Shown in pieces: positions 29,148 through 38,663 of a stretch of DNA of 64,000 bases; positions within the stretch are counted from its first letter, which is position 1, and the number at the start of each line of letters is the position of its first letter. Below the pieces are notes generated by a model, which was not told where the DNA came from, made no database searches, and was given only the letters and a program-made list of their open reading frames with translations. Source of the stretch: Arthrobacter sp. V1I9 (GTDB taxonomy: Bacteria; Actinomycetota; Actinomycetes; Actinomycetales; Micrococcaceae); the NCBI RefSeq assembly GCF_030817075.1, contig NZ_JAUSYU010000001.1:1364001-1428000 (forward strand), in the 5' to 3' direction. A program made the position numbers and the translations under genes.

Positions 29148-31687
29148 GCTCCGGAAAGGAGGTCCGCACAGCGTCCCTGGCGTGGACAACGGTGGGACGC
29201 CCCGCCCTGAAGCGGATCATCGGCACGCTGAAGTCGATGCCGTTCTCCGTGGCCGTGCTTGCGGTGTTCCTCGCCGGCGGGGCCGCCACCGGCAGCTACG
29301 TCGCCGGGCCGGCGGAGCAGTTGCTGGATGCGGCGGGAGTGAGCGGACCGGGGCTGCGCGCGGGCAACTGGTGGTCCTTGTTCACCAGCCTCTTTTTCGC
29401 CACCAACCCGATGGCCTACGTTGCCGCGTCCCTGATGATCCTGCTGTTGCTGGGCCCTGCCGAACGAAGGATGGGAACACCGGCAGCGGCCGCGTTCTTT
29501 TTTGGAGGCCAGTTCGCTGCCGTTACGCTGTTCCTGCTGCTCACCCAGCTGGCAGGCTACGTGGGCGACGGATGGCTTGACCGGATGGCCGATGAAGTCC
29601 TGCTTGGACCCTATCCGGCAGTCCTGACCGCGGTACTCGCGGCCAGCGGAAGGCTGCCGGTCCTGTGGCAGCGCCGGTTGCGCACAGGCGTGCTGTCCAT
29701 CTCGCTTCTGCTGGTGCTCTACGTGGGGCATGCAGAGACCGTCATCGGGCTGCTTGGTGCCGTCCTGGGACTCCTGGCCGGGTGGTGGATCCAGGGCGAC
29801 CATGGCCACCTGCACCGGCACAGGTCCACCGGCAGGGAGACCCGAAACCTGCTCGCGCTTACCGTGGCTGTTTTCGCTGTGGGTCCGATCCTCACGGGAA
29901 TAGCGCGGGCACCTACGGGTCCGCTGGCGCTGCTGCGCGACGTGGTGTTGAACCCCATGCCTACGCTCAGCCAGCTGGTGTTCAACTGCGGTGCCACTGT
30001 GGAAGCATCCTGCCTTGAGGCCGGCAGGGCAGGCTTTGCGGGCCCCTTCGGCCTTGCGCTTGCAGTAATTCCGGTGGTTCTGCTGTTGATTTGCGCGGAC
30101 GGCATGCGCCGCGGCCGGCGGCTTGCCCTGAATATCGCACTCGCCATCCAGCTCGCCGTGACGGGGCTCGCGGCCGTCTACCTGGCGCTGTTCGCCCTGG
30201 TTCCGTCCCGGCTGCAAGGACCGTCCGCCCCGCCCATGGGATCTGCCTTTGCCCACGTGCTTCCGCTGGTTGTCGTACCCCTGCTGCTGGCGGTGCTCCT
30301 GTGGTTAAACCGACGGCAGTTCCGTGTGCAGACGCTCCCGTCCGCCCGGCGGACACTGGCGCTGGTGGTGGGAGGAACGTGGCTTCTCCTTGCAAGCACT
30401 TATGCGGGCGCCTGGTTCTGGGCAGGCGGATTAGCGCGCGACGGCGGCCTGCTGGGACTGTTCGCGGAGCTGGCCCGGCAGTACGTCCCGGTTCCCATCC
30501 CAGAGCACTACCACCGCGTTTTCGCTGACCGGAACAGCGTGGAGGCTGTCCTTTTTGCGTACTCCGGACCGGTGTTTTGGGTGATTGCGCTGGCGGCTGT
30601 GTGGTGGGCGCTGCTGGGCGGGCACCATGGGAACGATTCCGGGCGGCAGGACCGGATCGAGGCACGGAACCTGCTCCACCAGGGCGGTGGACCGCTGTCC
30701 TGGATGGCACTCTGGGAACCCAATGAGTACTGGTTCAGTCCCGACGGCCAGGGCGCGGTGGCCTTCCAGCGGCACGGCAGCGTGGCACTCACACTTGGCG
30801 GAGCCTTCGGTCCGGCGCAGTGCCAAAAGGACGTTGCTGCGGGGTTTATGGCCCACTGCAGCCGGCAGGCCCTGATCCCTGCGCTTTACTCCTGCGACGA
30901 CACGCTCTGGCCCATGCTCCAGGAGCGCGGGTTTTCGCGGGTTGCCGTAGCGCAGGAGACACGGCTGGCAATCCGCGAACTCGAGTTTCGGGGCAAGGAA
31001 TGGCAGAACGTCCGGACTGCGCTGAACCGTGCGGCAAAGCTCGGGGTCAGAGCTGTGTGGGGCTCCTACGCCTCGTTGCCCGCCGCGCTGCGCTCACGCC
31101 TGAGCGAAGTTTCCGAGGAATGGGCGGCTGGAAAGACCGTCCCTGAGATGGGCTTCACCCTGGGCGGCATTGATGAGCTTGATGACCCGGAGGTCCTGTG
31201 CTGCCTCGCCGTTGACGAAGACGGCACCGTCCATGGAATGACCAGCTGGCTGCCGGTTTACGCCGGCGGGACCCTGGTCAGCCGGACTCTGGACGTCATG
31301 CGCCGTGGAGCAGAAGGATTCCCGGGGGTGATGGAATTTCTCATCGCTTCTGCTGTGCTCGAGCTGCGCAGTTCAGTGGAGGTCATATCCCTCTCGGGTT
31401 CGCCGCTGGCAAACGTCCCCGGAGCCGCTGATAATTCCGGCGGGGAGGGCAGGGCGGATAACCTTGTCCGGATCCTCGACCTGGTGGGACACGCCTTGGA
31501 ACCGGTATATGGATTCCGTTCCCTGGCGGCATTCAAGTCGCGGTTCAAACCGGAGTACCGCGCCCTATACCTGTATTATCAGGACCCGCTGCACCTGCCC
31601 GCTATTGGCCGCGCTTTAACACGCGCCTACCTGCCAGGGCTTTCCCTTCCGCAGGGTGCCCGCCTGGTCCGCAAATTGGTGAAGTGA
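29144..31687 (+). CDS. Rhomboid-like membrane domain fused to DUF2156 aminoacyl-lipid synthase domain
   Basis: The GTG at 29144 overlaps the preceding stop (GTGA), giving 847 residues. The first 220 residues resemble a rhomboid core (GNWWSLFTSLFF, then LLLGPAERRMGTPAA), but at the catalytic position I read HAETVIGLLGAVLG with no G-x-S-G, so it is probably not an active protease. More membrane helices run to about residue 500. The C-terminal part (about 500-847) is a DUF2156 domain, the type that transfers amino acids from tRNA to phosphatidylglycerol in MprF and LysX (RGKEWQNVRTALNRAAKLGV, FPGVMEFLIASAV, EPVYGFRSLAAFKSRFKPEY). It would alter membrane charge and peptide resistance. The amino acid used is unknown. 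Confidence 0.8.
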   Translation: MSSGKEVRTASLAWTTVGRPALKRIIGTLKSMPFSVAVLAVFLAGGAATGSYVAGPAEQLLDAAGVSGPGLRAGNWWSLFTSLFFATNPMAYVAASLMILLLLGPAERRMGTPAAAAFFFGGQFAAVTLFLLLTQLAGYVGDGWLDRMADEVLLGPYPAVLTAVLAASGRLPVLWQRRLRTGVLSISLLLVLYVGHAETVIGLLGAVLGLLAGWWIQGDHGHLHRHRSTGRETRNLLALTVAVFAVGPILTGIARAPTGPLALLRDVVLNPMPTLSQLVFNCGATVEASCLEAGRAGFAGPFGLALAVIPVVLLLICADGMRRGRRLALNIALAIQLAVTGLAAVYLALFALVPSRLQGPSAPPMGSAFAHVLPLVVVPLLLAVLLWLNRRQFRVQTLPSARRTLALVVGGTWLLLASTYAGAWFWAGGLARDGGLLGLFAELARQYVPVPIPEHYHRVFADRNSVEAVLFAYSGPVFWVIALAAVWWALLGGHHGNDSGRQDRIEARNLLHQGGGPLSWMALWEPNEYWFSPDGQGAVAFQRHGSVALTLGGAFGPAQCQKDVAAGFMAHCSRQALIPALYSCDDTLWPMLQERGFSRVAVAQETRLAIRELEFRGKEWQNVRTALNRAAKLGVRAVWGSYASLPAALRSRLSEVSEEWAAGKTVPEMGFTLGGIDELDDPEVLCCLAVDEDGTVHGMTSWLPVYAGGTLVSRTLDVMRRGAEGFPGVMEFLIASAVLELRSSVEVISLSGSPLANVPGAADNSGGEGRADNLVRILDLVGHALEPVYGFRSLAAFKSRFKPEYRALYLYYQDPLHLPAIGRALTRAYLPGLSLPQGARLVRKLVK

Positions 31688-31776
31688 ACCCCTCCAATTA
31701 GCACCAACAAATGTACGCTCCGGCGAACCGGGAACGCCCATTGCTGCCGTGGGGATGAAACCCGCAATTCAACAAA

Positions 31777-31806
31777 ATGATCCCCGGCATAATTGCCGGG
31801 GATCAT
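31777..31806. terminator. Bidirectional intrinsic terminator
   Basis: ATGATCCCCGGCA (31777-31789) and TGCCGGGGATCAT (31794-31806) form a perfect 13-bp stem with a TAAT loop. T-rich sequence follows on both strands (TGTTTCG on plus, TTTTGTT on minus), so it can end both the DUF2156 transcript and the converging cold-shock transcript. Confidence 0.85.
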
Positions 31807-31848
31807 TGTTTCGCTGCCGGCCGCATTGACGCGGCCGGGCGGCGGGGA

Positions 31849-32052
31849 CTAGACCAGCGTCACGCCGGTAGCCTGGGGGCCCTTGGCGCCCTGACCGATT
31901 TCGAACTGAACACGCTGGTTCTCGTCCAGGGTCTTGAAGCCACCGGTCTGGATCTCCGAGTAGTGCACGAAGACATCACCATCGGAGTCATCCGGGGTAA
32001 TGAAGCCGAAGCCCTTTTCAGCGTTGAACCACTTGACGGTTCCCTGTGCCAT
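31849..32052 (-). CDS. Cold shock protein, CspA family
   Basis: This 67-residue single-stranded nucleic-acid-binding protein has RNP1 (KGFGFI) and RNP2 (VFVHY) at the expected positions and the standard CSD length. It acts as an RNA chaperone. The ATG at 32052 is preceded on the minus strand by GAGGAG with a six-base spacer, a strong ribosome-binding site. The upstream 325 bp has no gene and may hold a long 5' leader, as in cspA genes whose mRNA folding responds to temperature. Its transcript should end at the terminator at 31777-31806. Confidence 0.95.
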   Translation of the reverse strand: MAQGTVKWFNAEKGFGFITPDDSDGDVFVHYSEIQTGGFKTLDENQRVQFEIGQGAKGPQATGVTLV

Positions 32053-32377
32053 TTATTTCTCCTCATTGTGGAACTTGTTTAAGATCGGCACACCTCGTGC
32101 CGGCCTTGGTCACTCCGTGAGAAGAATCCTGGATTGCCGTCCGGTAAAGGGACCGGCGCTGCAGGAGCTTCGCACTCGCAACATGTCTTGCGAGCATGAA
32201 AAACACCTACACAAAGACTGAGATAAGAATTTCACGCTGCTCCGCGGAGGTCAACGGTTTGGGCGGAGAAACGCACAAATTTTGGGTAAAAAGACGGTTG
32301 AAAGACCTTGTCAGGGCCGAATGGAGCCCAAAAGGAAGGCTCGCTGCCTGGGTCGCGAGCGCTTTGAAAAGCGGCAG
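32053..32377. other. Gene-free spacer upstream of the cold shock gene
   Basis: This 325-bp stretch lies between nucS (ends at 32378) and the cold shock start. It is clearly less GC-rich than its surroundings, with A/T-rich patches around 32190-32300. No ORF here looks real. It likely holds the cold shock promoter and a long untranslated leader; I could not place the promoter with confidence. Confidence 0.5.
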
Positions 32378-33073
32378 TCAGAAAAGCCGGGACTCGCTGT
32401 CGTCCACGCCGCGCATGGCATCGTAGTCAAGGGTGACGCAATCGATCCCGCGGTCGTTCGCGAGCACCTTGGCCTGCGGCTTGATTTGCTGCGCAGCGAA
32501 GATACCCCGGACCGGGGCAAGCAGCGGATCGCGGTTCAGTAACTCAAGGTACCGGGTGAGCTGCTCCACTCCGTCGATGTCGCCGCGGCGCTTAAGCTCA
32601 ATGGCCACGGTGCCGCCGCCCGAGTCGCGGGCCAAAATGTCCACCGGGCCGATGGCCGTGAAGTACTCGCGGCGGATCAGGGAATAGCCCTCACCGAGCG
32701 TTTCAATCTGTTCCGCCAGCAGCCGCTGCAGGTCCGCCTCCACACCGTCCTTGATCAGTCCGGGATCCACTCCGAGGTCGTGGGAGGAGTCACTGAGTTT
32801 CTCATGGATGTTGATGATTAGCCGGTCGTCCGTCTTGGCCGACTGTACGGTCCACTGCTCGATGACACCCAGTTCCAGGTCAACGTCCTCGGGGGAAGAA
32901 ACCCGGAGCGTTGCCGGCGGGCTCATCCAGTTGAGGGGCTTGTAGGAGCCACCGTCCGAGTGGACCAGGACAGAGCCGTCAGCCTTGACCAGCAGCAGCC
33001 TGGTGGCAAGGGGGAGATGGGCTTTGAGCCGGCCAACGTAATCAACAGAGCATCGGGCTATGACAAGTCGCAC
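32378..33073 (-). CDS. nucS: Endonuclease NucS (EndoMS), mismatch-specific
   Basis: NucS cleaves mismatched DNA and replaces MutS-MutL repair in many actinobacteria. From the GTG at 33073 the protein has 231 residues, starting [12 protein letters not shown]. The N-terminal DNA-binding and dimerisation half is followed by the nuclease core: GPVDILARD and [10 protein letters not shown] carry the D and E-x-K of the PD-(D/E)xK-type site (about 145-165). The C-terminus SESRLF resembles the beta-clamp-binding tail known for this family. The frame stays open far upstream, but only this part is NucS-like and a -10 box lies 7 nt before the GTG. Confidence 0.95.
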   Translation of the reverse strand: MRLVIARCSVDYVGRLKAHLPLATRLLLVKADGSVLVHSDGGSYKPLNWMSPPATLRVSSPEDVDLELGVIEQWTVQSAKTDDRLIINIHEKLSDSSHDLGVDPGLIKDGVEADLQRLLAEQIETLGEGYSLIRREYFTAIGPVDILARDSGGGTVAIELKRRGDIDGVEQLTRYLELLNRDPLLAPVRGIFAAQQIKPQAKVLANDRGIDCVTLDYDAMRGVDDSESRLF

Positions 33074-33080
33074 GCCGTAC

Positions 33081-33086
33081 AGACTA
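33081..33086 (-). promoter_or_regulatory. -10 hexamer of a likely leaderless nucS promoter
   Basis: On the minus strand TAGTCT ends 7 nt before the nucS GTG at 33073, placing the transcription start at or next to the start codon. Confidence 0.55.
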
Positions 33087-33174
33087 CCGTCTGGTGCCGC
33101 CGGCCTCCGCCCCGGGCAAGCCTTGAGGGGGAGTGGTGCCGGCCCGGCAGGGACTGGCCTGGCCGGCGCTGGGG

Positions 33175-33180
33175 CAGAAT
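33175..33180 (+). promoter_or_regulatory. -10 hexamer of a likely leaderless promoter
   Basis: CAGAAT ends 6 nt before the ATG at 33187. Together with the nucS box on the other strand it makes a compact divergent promoter region of about 110 bp. Confidence 0.45.
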
Positions 33181-33186
33181 GGATGC

Positions 33187-33543
33187 ATGCCGCGTTCCAA
33201 CCGACCCCGCCGTCCCGTGTCCGGAAAATCCGGAGCCGCGTCGGCCCGTGCGGCCGGAAGGAAGGGAAGCAGCGAGGTTCCTGAGCTTGACCTGGAACGT
33301 GCGCGGGCAGGTATTGCGCGGCGGGAGAGCGCTCCCGACGGCGAGTGGATGGTCCGCACCATGACGGCCAGGAACGCTGAAAAGACGTACATTTGCCCCG
33401 AGTGTTCCACTGCAGTGCTGCCGGGGGTTGCCCACCTGGTGGTCTGGAAGGATGACCACCTCTTCGGCGCTGCTGCCGGGCTGGCGGAGCGCCGCCACTG
33501 GCACACCAACTGCTGGATGACCCGTAGTTACCGCTACCGGTAA
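33187..33543 (+). CDS. Small conserved protein with a Cys/His zinc-binding-like motif
   Basis: From the ATG at 33187 the product has 118 residues: a basic N-terminal third (PRSNRPRRP and following), then [11 protein letters not shown] and, 20-odd residues later, RRHWHTNCW. The two-Cys pair followed by His/Cys suggests a zinc site. Similar short proteins lie beside alpha/beta hydrolase genes in Arthrobacter-like genomes and are sometimes labelled ATP/GTP-binding, but I see no P-loop here. Function unknown. The start fits the -10 box 6 nt upstream better than the upstream in-frame GTG at 33133. Confidence 0.75.
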   Translation: MPRSNRPRRPVSGKSGAASARAAGRKGSSEVPELDLERARAGIARRESAPDGEWMVRTMTARNAEKTYICPECSTAVLPGVAHLVVWKDDHLFGAAAGLAERRHWHTNCWMTRSYRYR

Positions 33544-33564
33544 GGGGCGGGGTGCAGCTGTCGC

Positions 33565-33570
33565 TAAGCT
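33565..33570 (+). promoter_or_regulatory. -10 hexamer of a likely leaderless promoter
   Basis: TAAGCT ends 7 nt before the ATG at 33578, with no ribosome-binding site between them that would fit. Confidence 0.5.
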
Positions 33571-33577
33571 GGCAGGC

Positions 33578-34375
33578 ATGACTTTTGATCCGGCGTCGTA
33601 CGAATTCAGCCAGTCCACCGGCCCCACGCCCATCCGTGCCTCCACTGTCCTGCCTGCGCGGCGCGAAAACGTGGAGCTGCAAACGGAGGACGGGCATACC
33701 CTGGTGGGGGAGCTGGCGCTGCCGGAGTCCGGGCCGGTCAAAGCCACGCTGATTACCCTGCACCCGCTGCCTACCCATGGCGGGTTCATGGATTCCCACG
33801 TCTACCGCAAGGCCTCCTACCGGCTGCCTGCACTGGCCGGCATCGCGGTGCTGCGGTTCAACACGCGCGGCACCGAGTCCCCGCGGGGTACCAGCACAGG
33901 TGCTTTCGAGGAAGGTGTGGGAGAGCGGCATGACGTGGAAGCAGCTGTCCGCTTCGCCGTCGAACGCGGCCTGCCCAACCGGTGGCTTGTGGGCTGGTCC
34001 TTCGGCACCGAACTTGCCCTGATGTACGGGGCCACGGAGCCGGTCGCCTCGCTGATTGAGGGAGCGGTTCTGCTGTCCCCGCCGCTGCACCGGGCCAAGG
34101 ATGCGCACCTGCTCGAGTGGGCGCAGTCCGGCAAACCGCTCAAGGTGCTGGTGCCTGAGCACGATGATTATCTGCAGCCGGACGCCGCCGCCGGGCGCTT
34201 CAGCCTGGTGCCCCAGGCCCGCGTTGTAGGGGTCAAAGGCGCAAAGCATCTGTGGGTGGGGGAGAAGTACGCCGGGCGGGTGCTGAACGAGATCGTGGAT
34301 GAGGTCACCGAAGCAGGTTCCGGCGCCAGCCTGCCGCAGGTGTGGGACGGGCCGGCAGCCGACGCCCCGGCTTAG
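33578..34375 (+). CDS. Alpha/beta hydrolase
   Basis: This 265-residue cytoplasmic hydrolase has the oxyanion-side [16 protein letters not shown] (about 55-70), [15 protein letters not shown] and the nucleophile elbow in [15 protein letters not shown] (Ser about 140), with a likely acid residue in [10 protein letters not shown] and His in [10 protein letters not shown]. It resembles the short-chain hydrolase group often annotated as dienelactone-hydrolase or prolyl-oligopeptidase-like. Substrate unknown. It has its own leaderless-type promoter and converges with the transporter gene on the minus strand. Confidence 0.85.
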   Translation: MTFDPASYEFSQSTGPTPIRASTVLPARRENVELQTEDGHTLVGELALPESGPVKATLITLHPLPTHGGFMDSHVYRKASYRLPALAGIAVLRFNTRGTESPRGTSTGAFEEGVGERHDVEAAVRFAVERGLPNRWLVGWSFGTELALMYGATEPVASLIEGAVLLSPPLHRAKDAHLLEWAQSGKPLKVLVPEHDDYLQPDAAAGRFSLVPQARVVGVKGAKHLWVGEKYAGRVLNEIVDEVTEAGSGASLPQVWDGPAADAPA

Positions 34376-34414
34376 GGGTATTGACCTGGGCGGCCGGCGG
34401 CCGCGCCCCAAACG

Positions 34415-35725
34415 TCAGTGCTGGTCCTGCCGCACGATGTAGATTTCGCGGACCAGCAGCAGGACGGCGGCCGCCGTCGGAATGGCGATCAGGGCGCCGA
34501 GGACGCCGAGCAAACTGCCGCCGGCGATAACGGAAATGACGGCCACCGCGCCCGGCACCGCGACTGCCTTCTGCATGATGCGCGGCGAGATGAAGTAGGC
34601 CTCGAACTGCAGGTAGGCAAAGTAGCAAATGGCGTAGACAATGGCGGTCTGCCAGTCTTCGGTGAGCGCGATGAGGACCACCAGCACACCGGCAATCAGC
34701 CCGCCCACCAGGGGGATAAAGGCAAGGAGGGCCACCACGAACGCCAGCAAAAGGGCGAAGGGAACCCCCACGATGGACATCACGATGAAGGCAAAGGTGG
34801 CATTAAGCAGGGCTACGCAAGCCTGGCCGATCACGTAGTTGCCCACCGATCGGGTGATCTCCTCGGACAAAGCCTCAACCCGGGCCCGGCGGGAACGGGG
34901 TGCAAGCCGGTACCCCCACTTTTTCATTGCGGGCAGGGCGGCCAGGAAGTACAGGCTCAGCACCAGCACAATCAAGGTGCCGAACAGGCCGTTGGCCACG
35001 GTTGACCCGAAGCTCACCACGCCGCCGAAGATTCCGCCCACTGCCGCGGGGTCGTTGACGAACTTGTCCAGTTCCTCGGTAATCCGCTCCCGGACGCCGA
35101 ACTGGTCATCGAGGCTGCGGAAGAAGTCTGAATCAATAAAGTCCCGAACCCAGACCGGTGCCTGCTGGACAACCTGCGTCACCTGTTCCACGATCGTGGG
35201 GATCAGGGTGGCAAAAAATCCGACGACGGCGCTTACCAGCACTGTAACGGACACCAGGATTCCGGCCGGGCGGGGGATCTTGCGGCTCTCCAGCCAGCTG
35301 ACCACAGGTTCCAGGCCGAGTGCGATGAACAGCGCGGCCACAATCCACAGCAGCAGTTGCGTGGTGTTGGATCCGATCCAGTAGACAAGCAGGGCCAGGC
35401 CCACGCCCACGGTGCCCATAAAACCCATGTACAGGGGGTGCTGGGGCGACATGCGCGGGCCTGGATCACCGAACTGGGGTTCGACCTCGCCTGACTCTTC
35501 GCCAACCTGTTTCTCCTGGTGGGAGTATTCCGGCGGCATTTCGAAGCGGAGCCTCGGCTGGGCCCCGGGCAGCGGTTGGCGAAGGCGGTGCACCACCAGT
35601 CCGAGGGCCGCGGTGGCCGCCCCTCTCCGGCGGACCGGCGGAGGGACCTGGGGAGCGCCTGCCGAAGGCTCAGCACCCGTTGGTTTCTCGTGTGCCGCGG
35701 AGGACTCGTCCGTCTTGTCAGTCAC
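34415..35725 (-). CDS. AI-2E family transporter
   Basis: This 436-residue membrane protein has a polar N-terminal region of about 110 residues and then seven to eight helices. The central GNYVIGQACVALLNATFAFIVM and FIPLVGGLIAGVLVVLIAL and the C-terminal GAVAVISVIAGGSLLGVLGALIAIP are typical of the AI-2E (TqsA/PerM) family, whose members have been described as exporters or sodium/proton antiporters. Substrate cannot be deduced. The start is given as the GTG at 35725 (minus); an internal start at the ATG before MPPEYSH would remove the basic N-terminal part and is possible. Confidence 0.87.
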   Translation of the reverse strand: MTDKTDESSAAHEKPTGAEPSAGAPQVPPPVRRRGAATAALGLVVHRLRQPLPGAQPRLRFEMPPEYSHQEKQVGEESGEVEPQFGDPGPRMSPQHPLYMGFMGTVGVGLALLVYWIGSNTTQLLLWIVAALFIALGLEPVVSWLESRKIPRPAGILVSVTVLVSAVVGFFATLIPTIVEQVTQVVQQAPVWVRDFIDSDFFRSLDDQFGVRERITEELDKFVNDPAAVGGIFGGVVSFGSTVANGLFGTLIVLVLSLYFLAALPAMKKWGYRLAPRSRRARVEALSEEITRSVGNYVIGQACVALLNATFAFIVMSIVGVPFALLLAFVVALLAFIPLVGGLIAGVLVVLIALTEDWQTAIVYAICYFAYLQFEAYFISPRIMQKAVAVPGAVAVISVIAGGSLLGVLGALIAIPTAAAVLLLVREIYIVRQDQH

Positions 35726-35916
35726 TGGGATGTGGGGCCTGTTCAGTGCGTGGCGCCGCTGGCGCGGGCGGGTGTGATGATCATCGCAAACACTATCAGC
35801 AGCCTTGTCAACACCCGTGAAGTGCCCGTCACGCAGGCAACGGAAGATGCCTTTCCGGCACCGGAAACAAGGGCCGTGGTAACGAAACCGTTACTATTGA
35901 GGGTAAACCCCCGCTG

Positions 35917-37617
35917 ATGATAGGTGTTCCCTTGCGTTTAAAGACTGCAGTCGCACTCGTGCTGCTCGGCCTCCTGACACTGCTGGCCGGCATCGGCCAG
36001 AGAACCATCTGGGCCCCGTCCGAGACTTTCACGGCCTCTGCGCCGGCTGATGCCGGGGCGGCGCCGCTGACGGTCATTGACCAGAACCTGCGCACCCTTC
36101 ATGGCGGCACCGTCAAGATCAATATCGAGGGTGATGGCAACTTCCTGCTGGCATCGGGGCGTCCCGATGATGTCGACGCCTGGGTGGGCAAGACGGCGCA
36201 CAACACCGTCACGGGGGTTTCCGAGGACGGGAAGTCGCTCCAGGTGGAACACGCAGACGGCGAACCCACCGCGCCCAACCCCGCAGGCTCGGACCTCTGG
36301 GTTTCCACCGAGAACGCAAGCGGTGAGCTGGAGTACTCCTGGACACCGCCGGCCGACGGCGACTGGACCCTCCTGCTGGCCTCTGACGGGACCCAGCCTG
36401 CTCCTGCCTCCGTTTCCATGACGTTCCCGAACGATACTTCCACCCCCTGGGCCATTCCGCTGATGGTGCTTGGCTCGCTCCTGATCCTCGGCGGGATCGC
36501 CCTGGCGTTGCTCTCCCTGCGCAAGCGCAACGGCGAAGGTGACGGCAACGGCAAGGGCAGCGGTTTTGCCCAGCGTGCCCGTGCCAGGACAGAGGCACGT
36601 TCGTCCTCGCGGGTGACCATGGCCGCCGCCGGTGTGGTTGCCGCTGCTGTTGTGGCCGGAACCGGTGTGGCCGCAAGTGCCACCTCACCCGCGCCTTCCC
36701 CGGATTCTTCGGCGGCCCCGCAGGATCAGTCAGGCTCGCCGGTGCTGCTCGACGCCCAGTTCCGCCGCATCCTGGAGCAGGTCTCCAGCGCAGCGGACGC
36801 AGGCGACGCAGCAAAGGATGCGAAAAAGCTTGCCGGCCGCGTTGGCGGCACTGAGCTTGAAGTCCGGACCCAGAACTACAAGATCCGATCCCGGGTGGGA
36901 TCCTACGAAGCACGGATGCCCGTGCGTTCCACCAAGCTCCTCACCACGGTGGTCACCAGTAACCGTGACTGGCCCCGGTCCGTCCTTGCCGTGACCCAGG
37001 GCGACGGCAACGTGGTTCCGCAGCTGCTGACGCTCGTACAGTCATCTCCGCGCGAGAACTACAAGCTCGTGGAAACCAACCCGCTCCAGCCCGGCACCAC
37101 CTTCCCCACCATCAACCGTGACGGCACCGAGACGCTGGCAGCGACTGACAAGACCGGGCTGCTGTACAGCGGCGAAGAGGCCATGTCCGGCCTGGCCGAC
37201 CGCCTCACCAGCGCCGATTCCCCTTTCAAGGACAAGCTGGTGGAGGGTAAGTCCTCGCCGTACATCGCGGACACCCTGTCCTACCAGGCAGAGGTGGTCA
37301 AGGCGGGAGAGAACGGCAATTTCTCCTTCACCCACAAGGTTGTTCCCGAGAGCACCATTGTGTTCCGCACCGCCGACGGCGGCGCCCTGGTACTGGGCCG
37401 GATCAACTTCGGCTTCGAGGGGACGCCGAAGGCCGCCGGTGACAAGCTCAGCATCGGTGACGATGCCGCGGCGCTCGCCGGCGGCAAGGAAACCACCACC
37501 GGCATGGTCCTGAGCTTCGCCGAGTCCATGGCCGTGTACGTTCCGCCGGCAGGCTCCACCGATCCCATGAAGCTTGTGGCTGCCACCCGCGGCCTGGTGG
37601 GGGCCAGCTTCAAGTAG
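35917..37617 (+). CDS. Large actinobacterial membrane-anchored protein of unknown function
   Basis: This 566-residue protein has an N-terminal signal or anchor helix (LKTAVALVLLGLLTLLAGIG), an outside beta-rich region of about 150 residues (TVKINIEGDGNFLLASGR), a helix at about 178-200, an Arg/Gly-rich loop, a third helix at about 232-252 and a C-terminal extracytoplasmic domain (about 265-566). I recognise no catalytic motif. The starting ATG has no good ribosome-binding site; TTG at 35932 is preceded by AGGTG at a 5-base spacing and may be the real start. A TACTAT -10-like box lies at about 35892. Function not proposed. Confidence 0.75.
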   Translation: MIGVPLRLKTAVALVLLGLLTLLAGIGQRTIWAPSETFTASAPADAGAAPLTVIDQNLRTLHGGTVKINIEGDGNFLLASGRPDDVDAWVGKTAHNTVTGVSEDGKSLQVEHADGEPTAPNPAGSDLWVSTENASGELEYSWTPPADGDWTLLLASDGTQPAPASVSMTFPNDTSTPWAIPLMVLGSLLILGGIALALLSLRKRNGEGDGNGKGSGFAQRARARTEARSSSRVTMAAAGVVAAAVVAGTGVAASATSPAPSPDSSAAPQDQSGSPVLLDAQFRRILEQVSSAADAGDAAKDAKKLAGRVGGTELEVRTQNYKIRSRVGSYEARMPVRSTKLLTTVVTSNRDWPRSVLAVTQGDGNVVPQLLTLVQSSPRENYKLVETNPLQPGTTFPTINRDGTETLAATDKTGLLYSGEEAMSGLADRLTSADSPFKDKLVEGKSSPYIADTLSYQAEVVKAGENGNFSFTHKVVPESTIVFRTADGGALVLGRINFGFEGTPKAAGDKLSIGDDAAALAGGKETTTGMVLSFAESMAVYVPPAGSTDPMKLVAATRGLVGASFK

Positions 37618-37657
37618 ACGCCGTACCTGCATTACCCCCGGCAGCGGCCGGAGTGGC

Positions 37658-37663
37658 TAGAGT
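37658..37663 (+). promoter_or_regulatory. -10 hexamer of a likely leaderless promoter
   Basis: TAGAGT ends 7 nt before the ATG at 37671, which decides for this start over the in-frame upstream GTG at 37653. Confidence 0.5.
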
Positions 37664-37670
37664 GGAAAGC

Positions 37671-38663
37671 ATGAGTTCGCCAGCTTCCCGCCCAGTCCCT
37701 CCTGCCGCTGCCAACCTGCTTAACCTGCGCGGCGCCGTCGACCTTTCCTCGCTGAAGCAGCGCCCCGCCGCCCCGGCCCCCTCCGCGCCGCCGTCGGGTC
37801 CGGAAGCGCCCGGGGGAGCGCAACCCGGGGCCGCTCCCGGTACTCCCGAGCTGGTAGTGAACGTGACCGAGGGCAACTTCCAGCAACTGGTGGAGTTGTC
37901 CGCGCAGGTGCCGGTGGTTTTCGCCCTGTGGGCCTCCTACTCGCCCGAATCCGCAACCATGCTGGATGTCCTGGAACGCGTGGTGGACAGCTATGGCGGC
38001 AGGCTGGTCCTCGGAGCCGCCGACATCGAAGCTTTCCCTCAGCTTGCCCAGGCGTTCCAAGTGCAGGCCGTGCCTACCGCCGTAGCAGTGCTCAAGGGCC
38101 AGCCGGTGCCGCTTTTCCAGGGCGGTGCCGACGAACAGCAGGTCCGCGGCCTTTTGGATGAACTGCTGAAGGTGGCTGCGGCAAATGGCGTGACCGGCAG
38201 CCTCGGCGGCGGCGCCGCGCAGGAAGGCGAGCCCGCCCCGCTGCCGCCGCTTCACCAGGCCGCCTTCGACGCCATCGAAGCCGGCGACTACGCCGCGGCT
38301 GCAGACGCCTACCGGCAGGCACTGAACGAGATGCCTGCCGACCACGAGGCGAAGGCCGGGCTGGCCCAGGTGGAGCTGATGGAGCGCCTCCAGCCGCTCT
38401 CAGCCCAGGACAGCGAAGCGCTCCGCGCCCAGGCAGCCAATGAGCCGGACAACCTGCAGGCACAGCTTGCCGTCGCTGACCTGGATGTGGCGGGCGGGCA
38501 CGTGGAGGACGCGCTGAACCGCCTGGTCAGCTTCATTGGCAGGAACTTCGGACCGGAGCGCGAGACTGCCCGCGTCCGCCTGCTTGAGCTGTTCGACGTG
38601 GTGGGCGCAGCCGATGAGCGCGTGGCCAAGGCGCGCCAGGCACTCGCACGGGTTCTTTTCTAA
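37671..38663 (+). CDS. YbbN-like co-chaperone (thioredoxin fold plus TPR)
   Basis: The 330-residue protein has a Pro/Ala-rich lead, a thioredoxin-fold domain (about 65-170) and tetratricopeptide-like helices (about 185-325, with AAFDAIEAGDYAAAADAYRQAL). Where thioredoxins have C-x-x-C this one reads ALWASYSPESATML, so it cannot do disulphide exchange, as in E. coli YbbN (CnoX), which holds clients for chaperones. The stop overlaps the following oxidoreductase start (TAATG), suggesting co-translation. It corresponds to Rv1324 in the mycobacterial order. Confidence 0.88.
   Translation: MSSPASRPVPPAAANLLNLRGAVDLSSLKQRPAAPAPSAPPSGPEAPGGAQPGAAPGTPELVVNVTEGNFQQLVELSAQVPVVFALWASYSPESATMLDVLERVVDSYGGRLVLGAADIEAFPQLAQAFQVQAVPTAVAVLKGQPVPLFQGGADEQQVRGLLDELLKVAAANGVTGSLGGGAAQEGEPAPLPPLHQAAFDAIEAGDYAAAADAYRQALNEMPADHEAKAGLAQVELMERLQPLSAQDSEALRAQAANEPDNLQAQLAVADLDVAGGHVEDALNRLVSFIGRNFGPERETARVRLLELFDVVGAADERVAKARQALARVLF

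Noticed and set aside
33074..34411. Upstream part of a 677-codon minus-strand open frame that ends in nucS
   Set aside because: Only the last 231 codons are NucS-like. The rest is antisense to the 33187 and 33578 genes and is Arg/Gly/Pro-rich, as expected of a shadow frame in GC-rich DNA.
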